64,000 nt of DNA from Bryum argenteum (GCA_037043015.1 CM073325.1:14797001-14861000); one strand, 5' to 3'; shown: positions 1 through 11,760, counted from the stretch's first letter. A program made the numbers and translations. The notes: generated from the letters alone by a model not told the origin.

Positions 1-319
1 CTTTGTTATACCAAGTTGACCCGTGAGCGACCCTGTGTAGGTTTGATATAGAAACACAATCCCTTCTGACGAGTCATTAATGTCAGTGAAGGTACCTCCT
101 ACAGAAACCTGTGTTTTTCGGAGCTTGGAATGCTTCACAAACATAAAAATTATCTTGGAGTCATTATATAAAACATTGTGAGTCTCAAGTCTTTCAAGAG
201 CACATGTCATGAGCTCAAGACCTTTGAGTAAAGCTGAGTTTTTGATGTTTTTAGCTCATCGCATGATCTGCACCTCAAAGATATATCTACACGGGCATAC
301 AAAGGAAGCAAATCTTGTA
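1..319. other. AT-rich intergenic DNA, no gene seen
   Basis: No convincing reading frame, RNA gene or repeat is visible on either strand. The short 28-bp repeat array begins just to the right. Confidence 0.5.
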
Positions 320-428
320 CAATTTTACTCAAGCCACTAGGTGATAACAATTTTATTCAAACCACTAGGTGATAACAATTCTACTCAAGCCAGTAGGTGA
401 TAACAATTCCACTCAGGCCACTAGGTGA
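320..428. repeat. 28-bp tandem repeat, about 3.9 copies
   Basis: The core CCACTAGGTGATAACAATT recurs with starts at 334, 362, 390 and 418, an exact 28-base period with a few substitutions per copy. The last copy decays after CCACTAGGTG. There is no coding potential. Confidence 0.9.
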
Positions 429-739
429 AAAAATGGCATCTTAAACTGGGCAATGACCTAATCGAATTAACCCTAGAAAGCCCACACTTGTCAAATTACA
501 CTGAAATTCAAACCGTTTTGGCTTGCTTGGGCGTTTGGGGGTCAAAGAAGAGTTTAGTTTATCTCTAAGAGGATTTCAATACATGATTACCATGAGCCTC
601 CATATGCATTCCAGCCCTTATATAATTTTGTAACATTAAAAGGTAATCTAATGGATGCTCATGATAGTATACTATGCAGTGTGATAAGTAAAAACGCTTT
701 CTTTTTCAACAAAATATTTGTCACTATAATCTTTGTGCA

Positions 740-1840
740 TTTGGCATATATACGGTATAGTAAGATAGAATGACATTTTTGAATTTGCAGTGAGAAAAAA
801 TTCATTACTTCCAACTTTGAAAGCCTCCTAAGAGCTTAAAAATTGGCATTTTACTACAAATTTTTACACAAGACTTGTCTTTAATTTACTTACATGTATG
901 CCAATTTTCAAGGCTAAAAGATACATTGAAAAAAATTTACTCAAAATCTATCAATTGTTGAAACTTTTTCACTACTGCCAACTTTGACACCCTCCAAAAG
1001 ATCAAGTTTTTTTTTTTTAATTTATTTTTTTGCCATGAAATTCTTGGAACAAAAATCTCGTTGGGTTCGTACCATATGATAAAAATTTCAAGGCAAAAAG
1101 ATTAATACATATAAAGAAATCCGCAATCTACCAACATGTGTAGGTTCGGGAAACAATGGGGGAAAGGATTTCATTGCCATCAAATTTGACACCCCTCTTA
1201 ACGGTTGTGAATTTTTCTTTTTTTGTATAAATCATTTGACCTTGGAATTTGGCATGAGTGTTGTTATCATAAAGAGCATGTTGTGCTAAAAGTTTCATGG
1301 TCAATATATTCATACAAAAAAAATATTTTCAACCAATGAGATGGTGTCAAAGCTCGTAAGCAATTATTTCCCACTATTTCCCACTATTACACATGTAACT
1401 GGTAGATTGTGGATGTCTTTTTTTGGATAAATCTTTTGGCCTTGAAATTTCATCATATGTAATAAACCTATGAAGATTTTTTTTTGAAGAATTTTATGGC
1501 AAAAAAAAAAAAAAAAAAAAAAGAAAGAAAAAAGAAGAAGAAAAAAGAAGAAAAAAAACTCAATCTTTGGGACGTTGTCATTTTGTCAAAGTTGGCAGGA
1601 GTGAAAAAATTTCCACACCTACCAATGTTGGTAAATTTTGAATAACCTTTTTTCAATGAATCTTTTCGCCTTGGAATTTGGCGCACATGTAAGTAACCTA
1701 AAGGAGTCTTTGGTAAAACTTTTGTAGTAAAATACTAATTTTTGAGCTCTCATGAGGCTTTCAAAGTTGGCAGCAATAAAAAAATTCTCACTGCAAATTC
1801 AGAAACACCATTCTGTCTTGGACCCTACTATACATCAAAA
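740..1840. mobile_element. foldback (long inverted-repeat) element
   Basis: The left arm (about 745-1190) is the imperfect reverse complement of the right arm (about 1345-1840). For example GAATTTGCAGTGAGAA near 790 matches TTCTCACTGCAAATTC near 1785, and CAACTTTGAAAGCCTC near 820 matches GAGGCTTTCAAAGTTG near 1755. Each arm is built from degenerate subrepeats of about 190 bases with the core 'TTCAAGGC..AAAGAT ... TGCCAACTTTGACACC'. A T-run in the left arm (about 1005-1030) and an A-run in the right arm (1500-1522) face each other. The whole would fold into a hairpin of several hundred base pairs. No transposase frame is visible, so this is a non-autonomous foldback or MITE-like element. Short open frames inside are chance. 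Confidence 0.75.
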
Positions 1841-3246
1841 AGTCATTGTTTTTGAGAATATATCTCCTTCCAATTGTAGCTCCATAAGTAGCTTCAAGAT
1901 CATACTTGGATATTAGAATAATAATAATAATAATAAATAAATAAATAAATAAATTTAAAAAAACGGTAAATACCAAGGGCAATAATATAAGCTATAAAAA
2001 AAGTATCATGTTACTGAAATAATATAGAACCATTCTAAGTAATTGGAGATGGACACACATTGATAGCTAGGAAGGTGTTCGGTTTTGCGCTTCATGTAGG
2101 ACCTCTCTGATTGATTTCAATGTGTTGAAATCTTTCTTGTCTTCATGAAAGTCATCATCGGCAATCATAGTGTTAGAGTCAATTTACACCACAGTGAAGA
2201 AGTCCTCCGATCAAGAAATTAAGGAAATTATAACCATCTTAACCCCTAAATTTCCTTGTTGCAAAAAGGTCTAAGTCATAAAAATTGACCTTCCTTTATA
2301 TTACGCTCAAAAAATCTCAATCTGAGCATTATTCAAAAGATTCAACCGTAAGATCTCAAAGTTCACTTGACATTCTTCTCACATACCAAATTTGAACCGT
2401 TCATTCTTCCTCATTTGTGAGATTATAATGGTCAAAGTTGGCTGAGTTTTTCTCCTGCGGGAACCTCCAAAACCCGTTTTGGGTTTTAAGGAAAGTTAGG
2501 GGTTAATAGAAAGTGAGACTCTTGGAATGTATTTGGTTGAATATGAAATTCTTGATCCATTGGTGGCCTTTTCCACCGTAGTGTAAACATGCCCTCAGTC
2601 CTATGGGGTGCACGTGATAGTGTTCAGTGTAAGAGCATGTCCAGCCCTGAGCTTTAGGCCGGGTCGCTCAGCTACATGAAAAGCTTGCAAGCGTTGCTCC
2701 TCCGGGCGATGCAACCCCACCCTAGACCAGCAGATAGGGTAGAGGAAAAAATCTGCTTACCAGTCACATTTGCTCACAAGCCACTTACAATAGAAATTAT
2801 TTTCTGCCAGTAAAGTTTTTGCTAAAGTTTCTGCCAATGTACTGTGAAAAAAATTGGAATCGAGTCGATGGCAGGCTGAAGAGCTCCGCAGTTTGTGGTG
2901 AGGAGGGGCGGAGAGGACAACAACCATCTGCTTCGCAGCATGCTGCTGCGATAGTAATGTGTTGATGAGATAGTAGTGTGTTTTGTAGTAGAGGGAAAGT
3001 GCAAGGAGATGTCCCATCGTTTGGCATTCGGAAGAAAGCTTTCGAAAAAGTTTGTGGAGATCTAGATCTACACAAACAGATCTGAAAGGTAGGAGCACCT
3101 ATAGTGTTGGCAGATTGGTTTCCTTAGGCTGGGCTTTGGAAACCACCAAAGGATTGGTAGTCTCCAGCACACTTCTTTTAAAACTCCAGATGCACAACTA
3201 GATCTGACATGCCTTTCCGCCCCCTGCACCAAGAACATGGAGATTT
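1841..3246. other. AT-rich intergenic DNA with an (AATA)n microsatellite
   Basis: A run of AAT then AAAT units lies at about 1918-1953. The stretch from 2640 to 3240 is less AT-rich and has short overlapping minus-strand frames (up to 113 codons at 2757-3098). None resembles a known protein or has a plausible exon structure. I see no gene. Confidence 0.4.
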
Positions 3247-3310
3247 GAACAATGAAAGACTCAAACTCGAGCTCAACAACACACAGGCCTTTTCTTACCA
3301 CTAAACTCTT
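3247..3310 (-). repeat. possible tRNA-derived SINE head (A- and B-box-like)
   Basis: On the minus strand an A-box-like TTTAGTGGTAAGA is followed about 20 bases later by a B-box-like GAGTTTGAGTC. The order and spacing suit a tRNA-derived promoter, but the tRNA fold is poor and no body or tail can be delimited. The call is weak. Confidence 0.25.
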
Positions 3311-5513
3311 TTGTATTCTATTGATATTTTGCTATCTAACACTATACAACACATATATTCTTATATGGCAAAACCTATCTAACATTCACAGTAACCTCAA
3401 TCTCTGCAGAACATTTTCTACTCCGAAGACGTCTAACCCTGCAGGAACTAGACCACTAGTCCAACACTACCACACAAGAGCCGCGTTCCAGAAGCCCCAA
3501 TCAACCGCAGTACCTGCAACCAACAACGGAGGTGAATCCAAAAGAACAAGAAAGCGAGATACAAGATCGAGAGGCATCGAACAAGTGATGTTCCATAGTC
3601 ATGTGATTGACCATGCTCCAGTGCAAAAAAGACAGGACCTTGAAGAACGTTACCTCATATCTACCCCAACGGCTACACACCAGGTAAGTAACCGTAACCC
3701 TATCTTCTCAAAAGATTATTTATTTCAAATTCCTTACTTAACCATTTCTAAAGAAGTAGAAACAAGTAGATCGACTTCAAATCGATCAATCTACACCATA
3801 CAATCAAAACTCAACTGTGTAAACCCTAACAAGTTTAAGATTCTACTACAACCTAGAAGTCAGTTAATAATAGCGCATAAATACAAGAAGGAGAAGCGTT
3901 GCAAACCCTCTTTGGCCATCACACTGAAAACTTGCGCTATACATTCCATAGCTTTCAGTCTGCCTGCCATTAAGCAATTGCTGAACTGTTACAAATTTGT
4001 GAGAGAGTGTTTCTGCTGGAGTTTTACTGTACCTGTTAGAACTACTCGAGAGGTAACCAAAGTAGAGAGTGGTTGCTGGAGCATACACTTGAAGGTGATC
4101 GTGAACATTCGAGGTGCTGAGGAAACTAGAAAAACTCACAAAGGAGCCCAACCTGCTTCTACATGCTACAAGTGGATTGTAGTTGTTGATAGTTGCTGCC
4201 AACTTCAACCTAACAACGCAACAGGTATCACACATCTGTTTTTGAATATACTACATTTTCCTACACTGATCATATTACTCCCTAGCACGTCTTGTGAATC
4301 GATTGTGCATACAGAGACAGAGTTGTCCACACCTTTGGAAATTGTGCTGTCGAAGTTAAGATTGCGAACAAGCCTGTCAAATCGAGCAAAGTTGCCGCCA
4401 TTTCGCCCCTTGGTGTTGCTGATTAATTGTTCCTCTTGTTACTCCACCGTTCACTTGTTGCTGTTCCACACAATGAGACTAGTGTTGCTTCGAGCAACCC
4501 TGATAGTGGTGCAAAGTACATTAACACCACTCCTGCCGAGAAGAAGCTTCTTGCGTCATCAAGTGTTACCGTTGCTATGGAGAAAGTTGCTGTGGAGAAA
4601 GCTGCTGTGGAGAAAGTTGTGTAAGAGAAAGCTGCGCCAACTATCAAGACTGTCAAACCACTCAATTGCCGAGACGATATTGCTGCTCCAACGGTCTCCT
4701 TCACAATTGCTGCACTCATTGCTCCAGAACGTTCTACTGACCAGAAAACCACAAACGTTGTTGGTGATACAACGAAACAAGCCATCGAAAGAGAACAATT
4801 TGCTGTTGCTGCGACCAAAGCATCTGGTTCGGAAACCCTCACCGCAAAAGTCCCCTACCGCACGAAAGACAATCACTTTGTGGAAAGAAGCTGCCATCGT
4901 AAGTGAAGAAGAGCCAGGTATGTTTTCGAATAGACTTTTTATGTCTATATTCTTTGATTTGACGTATCAAAATGTCAATTGTAGTACCATGTGTCTTAGA
5001 GTGCCCAAAGGTTTGCATGTAACACCATGCAAGTACTTCAATAGAATGTTTGCATATAGTATGGTGCAAGTATTATGTAAGGCAAGAGGACTCCTTTATT
5101 TTGAAAGGGAGCCTCTTTTTATCACCCATTTAGTAAAACTCAAAGTTTTGGGCTGGGGTTATTGTGTTTGTAGTAAAGAAGATAGAAATGCATGCATTCA
5201 CAAAATGAAGAAAATAAAGACATTGTTTAGAAATAAGATTAGGAAAATTATTGAATTATACAGAACTTGTATATCACCCTCTACAAATCTTCATAAAAGT
5301 GCATGGTATGTAGCCCACTGTAAAACATGGATATTATGTAGTTTTCTATATGGATTTGTTAAACATGTTCAATATTTTATCTACCTTCTCTCAAAAGCTA
5401 CCTACACAAGCCCTCAAATTAAGTTGTTGGAAGTGGGTAGTTTAGAGATCAAAGAAGGTAAAACTATGAAATTGAATACAAAAATTTCTTACAATTATTT
5501 TTTGTTTAATAGA
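3252..5513 (+). other. 754-codon open frame upstream of ORF1, identity unknown
   Basis: The frame that later encodes ORF1 is already open from 3252, an extension of 754 codons without a stop in AT-rich DNA. The translation does not look like a conserved protein: it is Leu/Ser/Thr/Arg-rich with no recognisable domain. Within it another frame (4427-4906) gives a more protein-like Ala/Val/Glu/Lys-rich stretch with a 'VAVEKAA' repeat, broken by one TAG at about 4622 and ending at a donor-like site (CGTAAGTG, near 4900). A second donor-like site (CAGGTAAGT) lies near 3680. It may be the retroelement's 5' leader, captured host exons, or a real N-terminal extension. I cannot decide between these. 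Confidence 0.3.
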
Positions 5514-7132
5514 ATGGCATCTGCAAGCTCAACCAACCCCATGCTAGGCAACTCAGGTGAGAATGAAATAAACATCCTACATAAGAGGCAAACAAATGAG
5601 CAAGAAAACACAAGCCAAAAGAAGGTTAAGAGCATGGAGATTACAACTCCTCGCCCTCCCTTTTGGCTAGGATTTCAAGCTCTTAACCTCACCAACCAAT
5701 CAAAAAATCTACCTAAAGAGAGTTTTGTGCCGATTCATTACTTGATAAAAAGAGGAATGGAGTTTGAGGAGGCAAAAGAAGCTGTGAATGCAACCCCTTC
5801 ATTCCCTTTCGTCATTCAACAAGAATGGCCTTATGTAAGGGAAGATGGGGTTGAAGGTCAACATTTCAACTTGACACAAATACCTTTTGATGTCGAAGTT
5901 GATGACCAAGGCTTTGCCCTTGACTACCACATAGCAATTCATTTTGAGATACATGGTGAAAAATGGTCAAAGGAAGTGATCTTGGAAAAAACTAAAGAGA
6001 GACTTAGAAAAATGGTGATTGAAGTGGGGGAAGACATTGGTGAACCCATCGCGGTGATTTGTTTTCACAAATCAACCACATGGAATGGGGTTTTAAAAAT
6101 TCACCTCAAAAATCCCCATAAGGATGGAAGGGACCTTCTCCAAGGAACGAGGGCATTCATCCTAATATTGGATGATAATGTCTCTCGAAGGGGAAAGGTG
6201 TGCAAATCTTATGATGCACTAGCCTTAAACAACCTTCTTTCTACCAAAATCGCAAGTGAGAATTTGAGAAACAAAGAATGGTACACTGTTTTAGAAGAAA
6301 CGGTGATAGAGGGATTCAAAAGAGGGTATGAGTTTGAAATCACCAATGTCCAAAAGAAAAAAGAGTTTGACTTTGCATGGGTTGTTGCACCATCACCCGA
6401 GCAAGCATACAAAATAGTTAACTTTAAAATCTCAATTGACAATGAGATTTTGGAGCCTAGGTTTACCACAAGTGAAAAACTAACGGAGAAAGAGAAAGCA
6501 AAGAAGAATGCCCTCATCTCATAGTTAAGAATCTAAATAAGATCAAAGGTACTCAAGAGATTGAGTACAAATTGAGAAAACTCATGGGCGAGAATAATGT
6601 CGTCAATGTGTTTTTCCGGCTTGAGGGGGGGAAACATGTAGGAAGTTGCAATGTACAATGCCTAAACCCGGCCGTCTACAAAATATTTCTTAAAAAGAGT
6701 GTTAAGATTTTGGGAAAATATGTGGAATTTACACCTCACCCTAAGAGTCTAGATGGTATTCATGCACCTACCCAAGAGGAGTTGGATAGGTGGGGCTTTG
6801 CGGATATCAATACAGCTCTTGCAAACACAGTGGAGGCAATGGAGAATGCACCAAACAAGGGGTATACCAAGGAGGACTTGAAGAATCTCATGAAGACTGC
6901 GGTTCAAGAGGGCAACAATGAAATAAGGAAGGAGATGGTCACCATGAAACAAAGCATAATTGTGAAAACAAAAGAGCACGTGGAATTGGTCACACGGGAA
7001 GCATCAAAGAAGATGAATGTGCAATTGGCATTACTCAAACAACAATTGGCAACTACCATGCAATGCATTGATAGTGCGGTGGAGAAATCGGAGGGGTTTG
7101 CTATTGAAGGAAACATGGACATGTCAAACTAA
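5514..7132 (+). pseudogene. retroelement ORF1-like protein with RRM-like modules (one frameshift)
   Basis: The protein begins MASASSTNPM and reads to a stop at 6524. A second frame (open before ATG 6572) continues it to 7132. Reading the second frame back across 6512-6571 gives 'HLIVKNLNKIKGTQE', a natural continuation, so one indel near 6500-6515 splits a single protein of about 540 residues. It holds three alternating beta/alpha modules that look RRM-like: around 'WNGVLKIHLKNP' (6080-6170), 'YEFEITNVQKKKEFDFAWVV' (6330-6390) and 'HLIVKNLN...VVNVFFRLEGG' (6515-6740). A Lys/Glu/Gln-rich, coiled-coil-like tail follows (6860-7130). Single-stranded-nucleic-acid-binding ORF1 proteins of LINEs have this plan, and ORF2 follows 305 bases downstream. 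Base use is unlike ORF2, since G is not depleted, so membership of the same element is likely but not proven. Confidence 0.55.
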
Positions 7133-7437
7133 TTTTGACAAACAACCGCTTGGTAAATTCTAAATTATTATTGTTGGTATATTTATATACCATGGTAAAA
7201 AACAATAAGGTATTACTAAATACCACCTATATTAAAAAATTAATCAACTCCAAGTCTAAAACATATATAAATAATAATCTGAAATCAAATAGAAAGAAAA
7301 ATTAAATAATAAGAAAAATTAAAACAAAAATAATAAAGAAAACAAAAGATGAAACAAAAATCTCTATTACAAAAACCAAAGGAAACAAATATACAACCAA
7401 AACAAAAGAAAACAAACTTAATAAAACGACATGGAAT
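7133..7437 (+). other. spacer between ORF1 and ORF2
   Basis: Very AT-rich, becoming almost pure A with scattered C and T after 7260. This marks the start of the G-depleted composition that continues through ORF2. No gene is seen. A short inverted repeat, GGTATATTTATATACC, lies at about 7175-7190. Confidence 0.5.
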
Positions 7438-7563
7438 ATGAATGGACATAGATACAATATATCATTTTTTAGAACATTCAAACTAAATGAAAATTTGAAA
7501 AGAAAGAAAAATAGAACTTATAAACAAAAACCAAAATTCACAGTTTCCTACTCTCCACAAAAC

Positions 7564-8010
7564 TTAAGAATAAAAACAATCCACGGTATATTTGGCGAGA
7601 ATAAATTGTCCGTTCAAACTACTCTTGGAAAGAAACCCAAAACACACCCCAATAAATCCACCTCAAAAACCTCATACAAAAACCACTTTGAAAACCACTC
7701 ACAAATAAATACGTTAAAAAAACCGAAAACACACTCTTCACTAAACTTAAGAATAAAATCAATCCACAATAAACACATTATGAATAAAGTGTCTATTCGA
7801 ACTACCCTTCGCAAAAAACCCAAACGACACCCCAACAAACCCATATTGAAAAACTTACATAAAATCCACTTTGAAAAACTCTCACAAATAAATACATTCA
7901 AAGGATCTAAAACACACTTAAGAATAAAAACAATCCATAATAAACATGACATAAATAAAGTGCCCGTTCGAACAACCAAAGGTCCAAGGACACAAAGCTC
8001 AAAACCAAGT
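7564..8010 (+). repeat. tandem repeats in the LINE leader (183 and 171 bp units)
   Basis: Units start at 7564, 7747 and 7918, each with the encoded signature 'LRIK(T/S)IH' followed about 10 codons later by a 'K(V/L)..(R/Q)TT' block and 'KKPK.HPNK'. The third unit is truncated near 8010. The unit length is whole codons, so the repeats are visible in the protein as about 60-residue repeats. Tandem 5' monomers are also known as promoter units of some LINEs, so the repeat may act as DNA rather than protein. Confidence 0.8.
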
Positions 8011-8601
8011 GTATTTTTCAAAACAATCAAAAATAGAAAATCTACATCTACAAATGGTCTAAGAAAAAATAATAAAATAGAAAATAACAAAAATAGGATT
8101 ACAAAAACAAATAGGAAAAACATATATAGATATACACTTACTACCTCCACATTTACACACTTTTTCAAACTTATATACCTCCTCATATATATTCTCCTAT
8201 ACATCATCCCAAAACCCCACTACGTAAAAATATTTTTCTCCCCCCTAAGAAACAAATATAAGCTCTCAACCATCAAAAGAAATACCAACCCAACCCCAAA
8301 CACATTTACAATCCCACACCCGGATCTAAACTCTAATCCAACACACACCTTACTTACATCCCCAAATCAAAGTATATCCCCTACTACGTACCCAACTCTC
8401 TTCCAAGATTCAAAACAAAACCTCCACTTCCACCCAAAAGTTAAAAACGACACACCCAAATCTCACCTAAACAAACTAAAAACCCTCCCAAACTACATCA
8501 ACAACCCAAAACCCCCATATCATGATGTAAAAATGAAACATATAAAATATCCTCCACATAAACACAAAGTCTCCACTAAAAACAAGAAAAATCACATATC
8601 G

Positions 8602-8649
8602 ATACTACTAATTCTCTGCGGAGATATCGAGACCAACCCTGGACCTATG
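8602..8649 (+). other. 2A-like ribosome-skipping peptide (GDIETNPGP)
   Basis: In the ORF2 frame codons 8602-8646 read ILLILCGDIETNPGP, matching the 2A consensus D-x-E-x-N-P-G-P with a hydrophobic run before it. Asp is codon 396 of ORF2, and the skipped bond would lie between Gly (8641-8643) and Pro (8644-8646, residue 403). 2A peptides cause the ribosome to release the upstream chain and continue. The basic leader (residues 1-402) would then be made separately from the enzymatic part. 2A-like sequences near the N-terminus of non-LTR elements are known, for example in trypanosome L1Tc and some animal LINEs. ATG follows immediately at 8647. Confidence 0.8.
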
Positions 8650-9282
8650 CCAAATATACTTGGAACACACCCACCCGCCCATAAAAGAAGAAATAAACTA
8701 TACTTTATACCTTGCACAATCAAACTTCACCCAGAATACCAACAATTAGCAACACAATTTGCTCCATGTTTAAACACCACACACCCAAAACATCAAGAAA
8801 CAAATATAAACTACCCACACCTCACAAAGTACATATACGAAAATCAACATCACCCACCACCACGCATGTTATTTGCTCTTATCACTACAATGAGCCCGTT
8901 GCTCAAATCATGCGACCACATATTATCCCAACTACCTGATCCAAACTGGACAACTATACTTCTAGAAAAAATGACATTATTACAAAACCCACCTGAAAGA
9001 CACATTATAAACATACATCCTTATACCCTATTTACAGAAACAAACACAAATTTAATAAAACCCCCCAATACTATCCACAAAGAACTATACGAATATATCC
9101 AACATGGTAATACACCACCCAATCTACAAGACATCTCCAAACAATTCTCATACCTACCAGAGAACTTACTTAAAGAAGCATTAAAATACAACGACCCACT
9201 ACCAGAATACTCCCATCCTCCACCAGCCCCACACTTTCCACCCTTGCAAAATCCTGAAATGATATCAACAAATCATGAAACA

Positions 9283-10062
9283 CACATTATCACATGGAAT
9301 GCGTCCTCGTTAAACACAACTCTACCTAACCTCCAGAATCTTATCAACAACACACCAACTTGCCCAGCAATCATCACAATACAAGAAACAAAACTGACAG
9401 CAACTAAATCCACGAAATACATAGAAAACTTATTCCCAAACTACAAACTAATTTTCAACAACACCCACACTTGGACCAGATGCTTACAACAAAGAATGCC
9501 ATATACTCGTGCAAGAGGTGGCCTCCTTACACTTATAAACAACAAGTACGCATACCCAGGCAATATCACCAAAATTCCTACCCCTGCTAATATATCTCCC
9601 TATCTACAAATAATTAATATAAAAAACGCACCTCTCCACCCTTGGCTACTGATAAACATGTACATGCCATCACATCCAGACGACACTCAATACATAATAG
9701 CAATCCAAGAGCAAATTACTCAACAAATCACGACACATCCTAACCACACCTACATCCTCTGTGGAGACTTCAATAGAGACATAGCCCTAATAGGACGCCA
9801 AAACGGATCTAACACAATACCACCACAACCAGAAGACATCGATTGGCGTTCATTTACTGACAACCTCCAATTAACATACATTCCAACAAACAGCCTATAC
9901 ACTAGACAAGGGGGTCAAAACTACAGCGAAACCAGTTTGATAGATGGATTCTACATAAAAACCACCAACACAGGACTCTTTGCATCAAATACAACCACTG
10001 AACATAACTTAAACTCAGACCATTTTCCAGTGACCCTACAAATACCACCAAATACATTACTA
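9283..10062 (+). other. APE-type endonuclease domain of ORF2
   Basis: Recognisable motifs in order: 'TWNASSL' (Asn near 9298), 'IQETKL' (catalytic Glu, about 9380-9400), 'RGGLLTLI', 'NMYMPSHPDD', 'CGDFNRD' (about 9761-9781), and 'LNSDHFPV' (Asp-His at 10018-10023). The full set expected of apurinic-endonuclease-like target nickases is present and none of the active residues is missing. The domain sits directly after the 2A peptide and a Pro-rich linker. Confidence 0.85.
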
Positions 10063-10899
10063 AGAAGGCCTATGAACCCAACAACAAATAAACCTACAAG
10101 GATCCTAAACCCGATTCCACAAGATAATTTGGAGAAATTCAAAAGAATATTCTTTGAAGAGAACTCACACCGAATAAACGAGCTCACAACACTTCTTACA
10201 AACGAACAATTAACCAACAATCAATGGCAAACATCATGCACAAAATTAGACCAGCTAATACAACAAATATCGGAAAAAATTGAAGAAACTTGTAGCGCTC
10301 CTCCACTACCCACTTTAACACACCGCACAAACGAACAAGGCGGATTTCTACCAAGAAAACTACAAAAACAATGGAAAAAACACCTATCCACTTATCATCT
10401 GGTAAGAAAAGCAATATATATCACCAAAAACACACCAAGCTGGCACAATCATCCAATCATAGACAAACTAAAAAACCACCGCCACATAAACATCCCCTCA
10501 CCCCCCACGCAAGAAAATAACCCACAAGAATGGACAAAAACCTTAGCAAAACTAGCTAAAACTGCAAACAAAGAAGCACGAAAAATTACCACAAAATACT
10601 CTCAAACTTGCATAAAAAAGGCCATCACAAAATATAGACAATTATATGAAAAAAGCCCCAAAAAAATAAACAAAAAAGTTTTTAAAAACCAAGAAACACC
10701 ACCACTTGATTGCATCTTAGATAGCCACAATAACTTACTTACAAATCCCCAAGATATTGCAAACGAAATATACATTCAACAATCAAGTAGTAACCGACCC
10801 ACTGTCCCAACATGCTATTACCAACCTCAACACCCGTCCAAATGCACATGCGCAGTAAGACAATATCCATGGCATGATTTGGACGGATTCGTATTAGAA

Positions 10900-11760
10900 A
10901 AACGAGGCAACCCAGAAAAACCCTTATATGAGTATTTTAGTAAAGAAACATACGACTTGTGTTTAAAAAATCTATCTAATAACAAAACTCCAGGCCCTGA
11001 TAAAATTCCAAACTCTATATTAAAAAATATGCCCGAAAATTTCCACAAACTACTCTTCCTATTTTTTACCCACTGTTACAAACAACAGCAAATACCACCA
11101 TCATGGAAAATAAGTTTAACCATATTATTATACAAAAAAGGAGACCCTGCACTATTACCAAACCACCGTCCCATAGCACTAGCCAATACAATATACAAAC
11201 TATTTACAAGCACTCTAACACTCATACTTTCAGCATATGGCGAAAAGTACCAAATACTACATGACAGCCAAGAAGGATTCAGAGCAGAAAGAAGCACATC
11301 CCGCCAAATACAACTAATTATAGCAGCCTTAGAAGATGCACGACTCACAAATCAAGACATATACATTTTGTACATAGACTTTAAAAATGCATTTGGATCC
11401 CTTGACCACGCTCGACTACTCACAATAATAAAAGACCTTGGATATCCTTCACATTCAGTGTCGCTAATTGGAAACATCTATTCAAATTCATCTACCATCT
11501 TTACAGGCGAACACTTTGGTACAACAAAACCAATACCAATCCAAAGAGGCACCATTCAGGGTGATACACTGAGTCCATACCTATTTCTAATTTTCCTTGA
11601 ACCATTACTTCCAATGGCTACAAAGAGGTAACAACGGATATGCATTTCGCACATCAAAAATTAACATCAGTGCAGCAGCATATGCTGACGATCTAGCAGG
11701 CCTCGCGAATAATCTTCAATCTTTACAAACCCAAATAAATAAAATAAACAAATTCTGTGA
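10900..11760 (+). other. reverse transcriptase domain of ORF2 (frameshift inside)
   Basis: Motifs in order: 'NKTPGPDKIPNSIL' (about 10980), 'ILLYKKGDP' (about 11130), 'NHRPIALANTIYK', 'QEGFRAERST', 'LYIDFKNAFGSLDH' (motif A, about 11370), 'QGDTLSPYLF' (motif B, about 11560) and 'YADD' (motif C, 11681-11692). Motifs A-B and motif C lie in different frames because of an indel near 11600-11610. Downstream, 'YLGIHL' (about 11925) marks the palm/thumb. Confidence 0.9.

Noticed and set aside
7614-8207. 197-codon minus-strand open frame
   Set aside because: It is antisense to the LINE leader; its openness follows from the G-poor, repeat-bearing plus strand and it has no domain.
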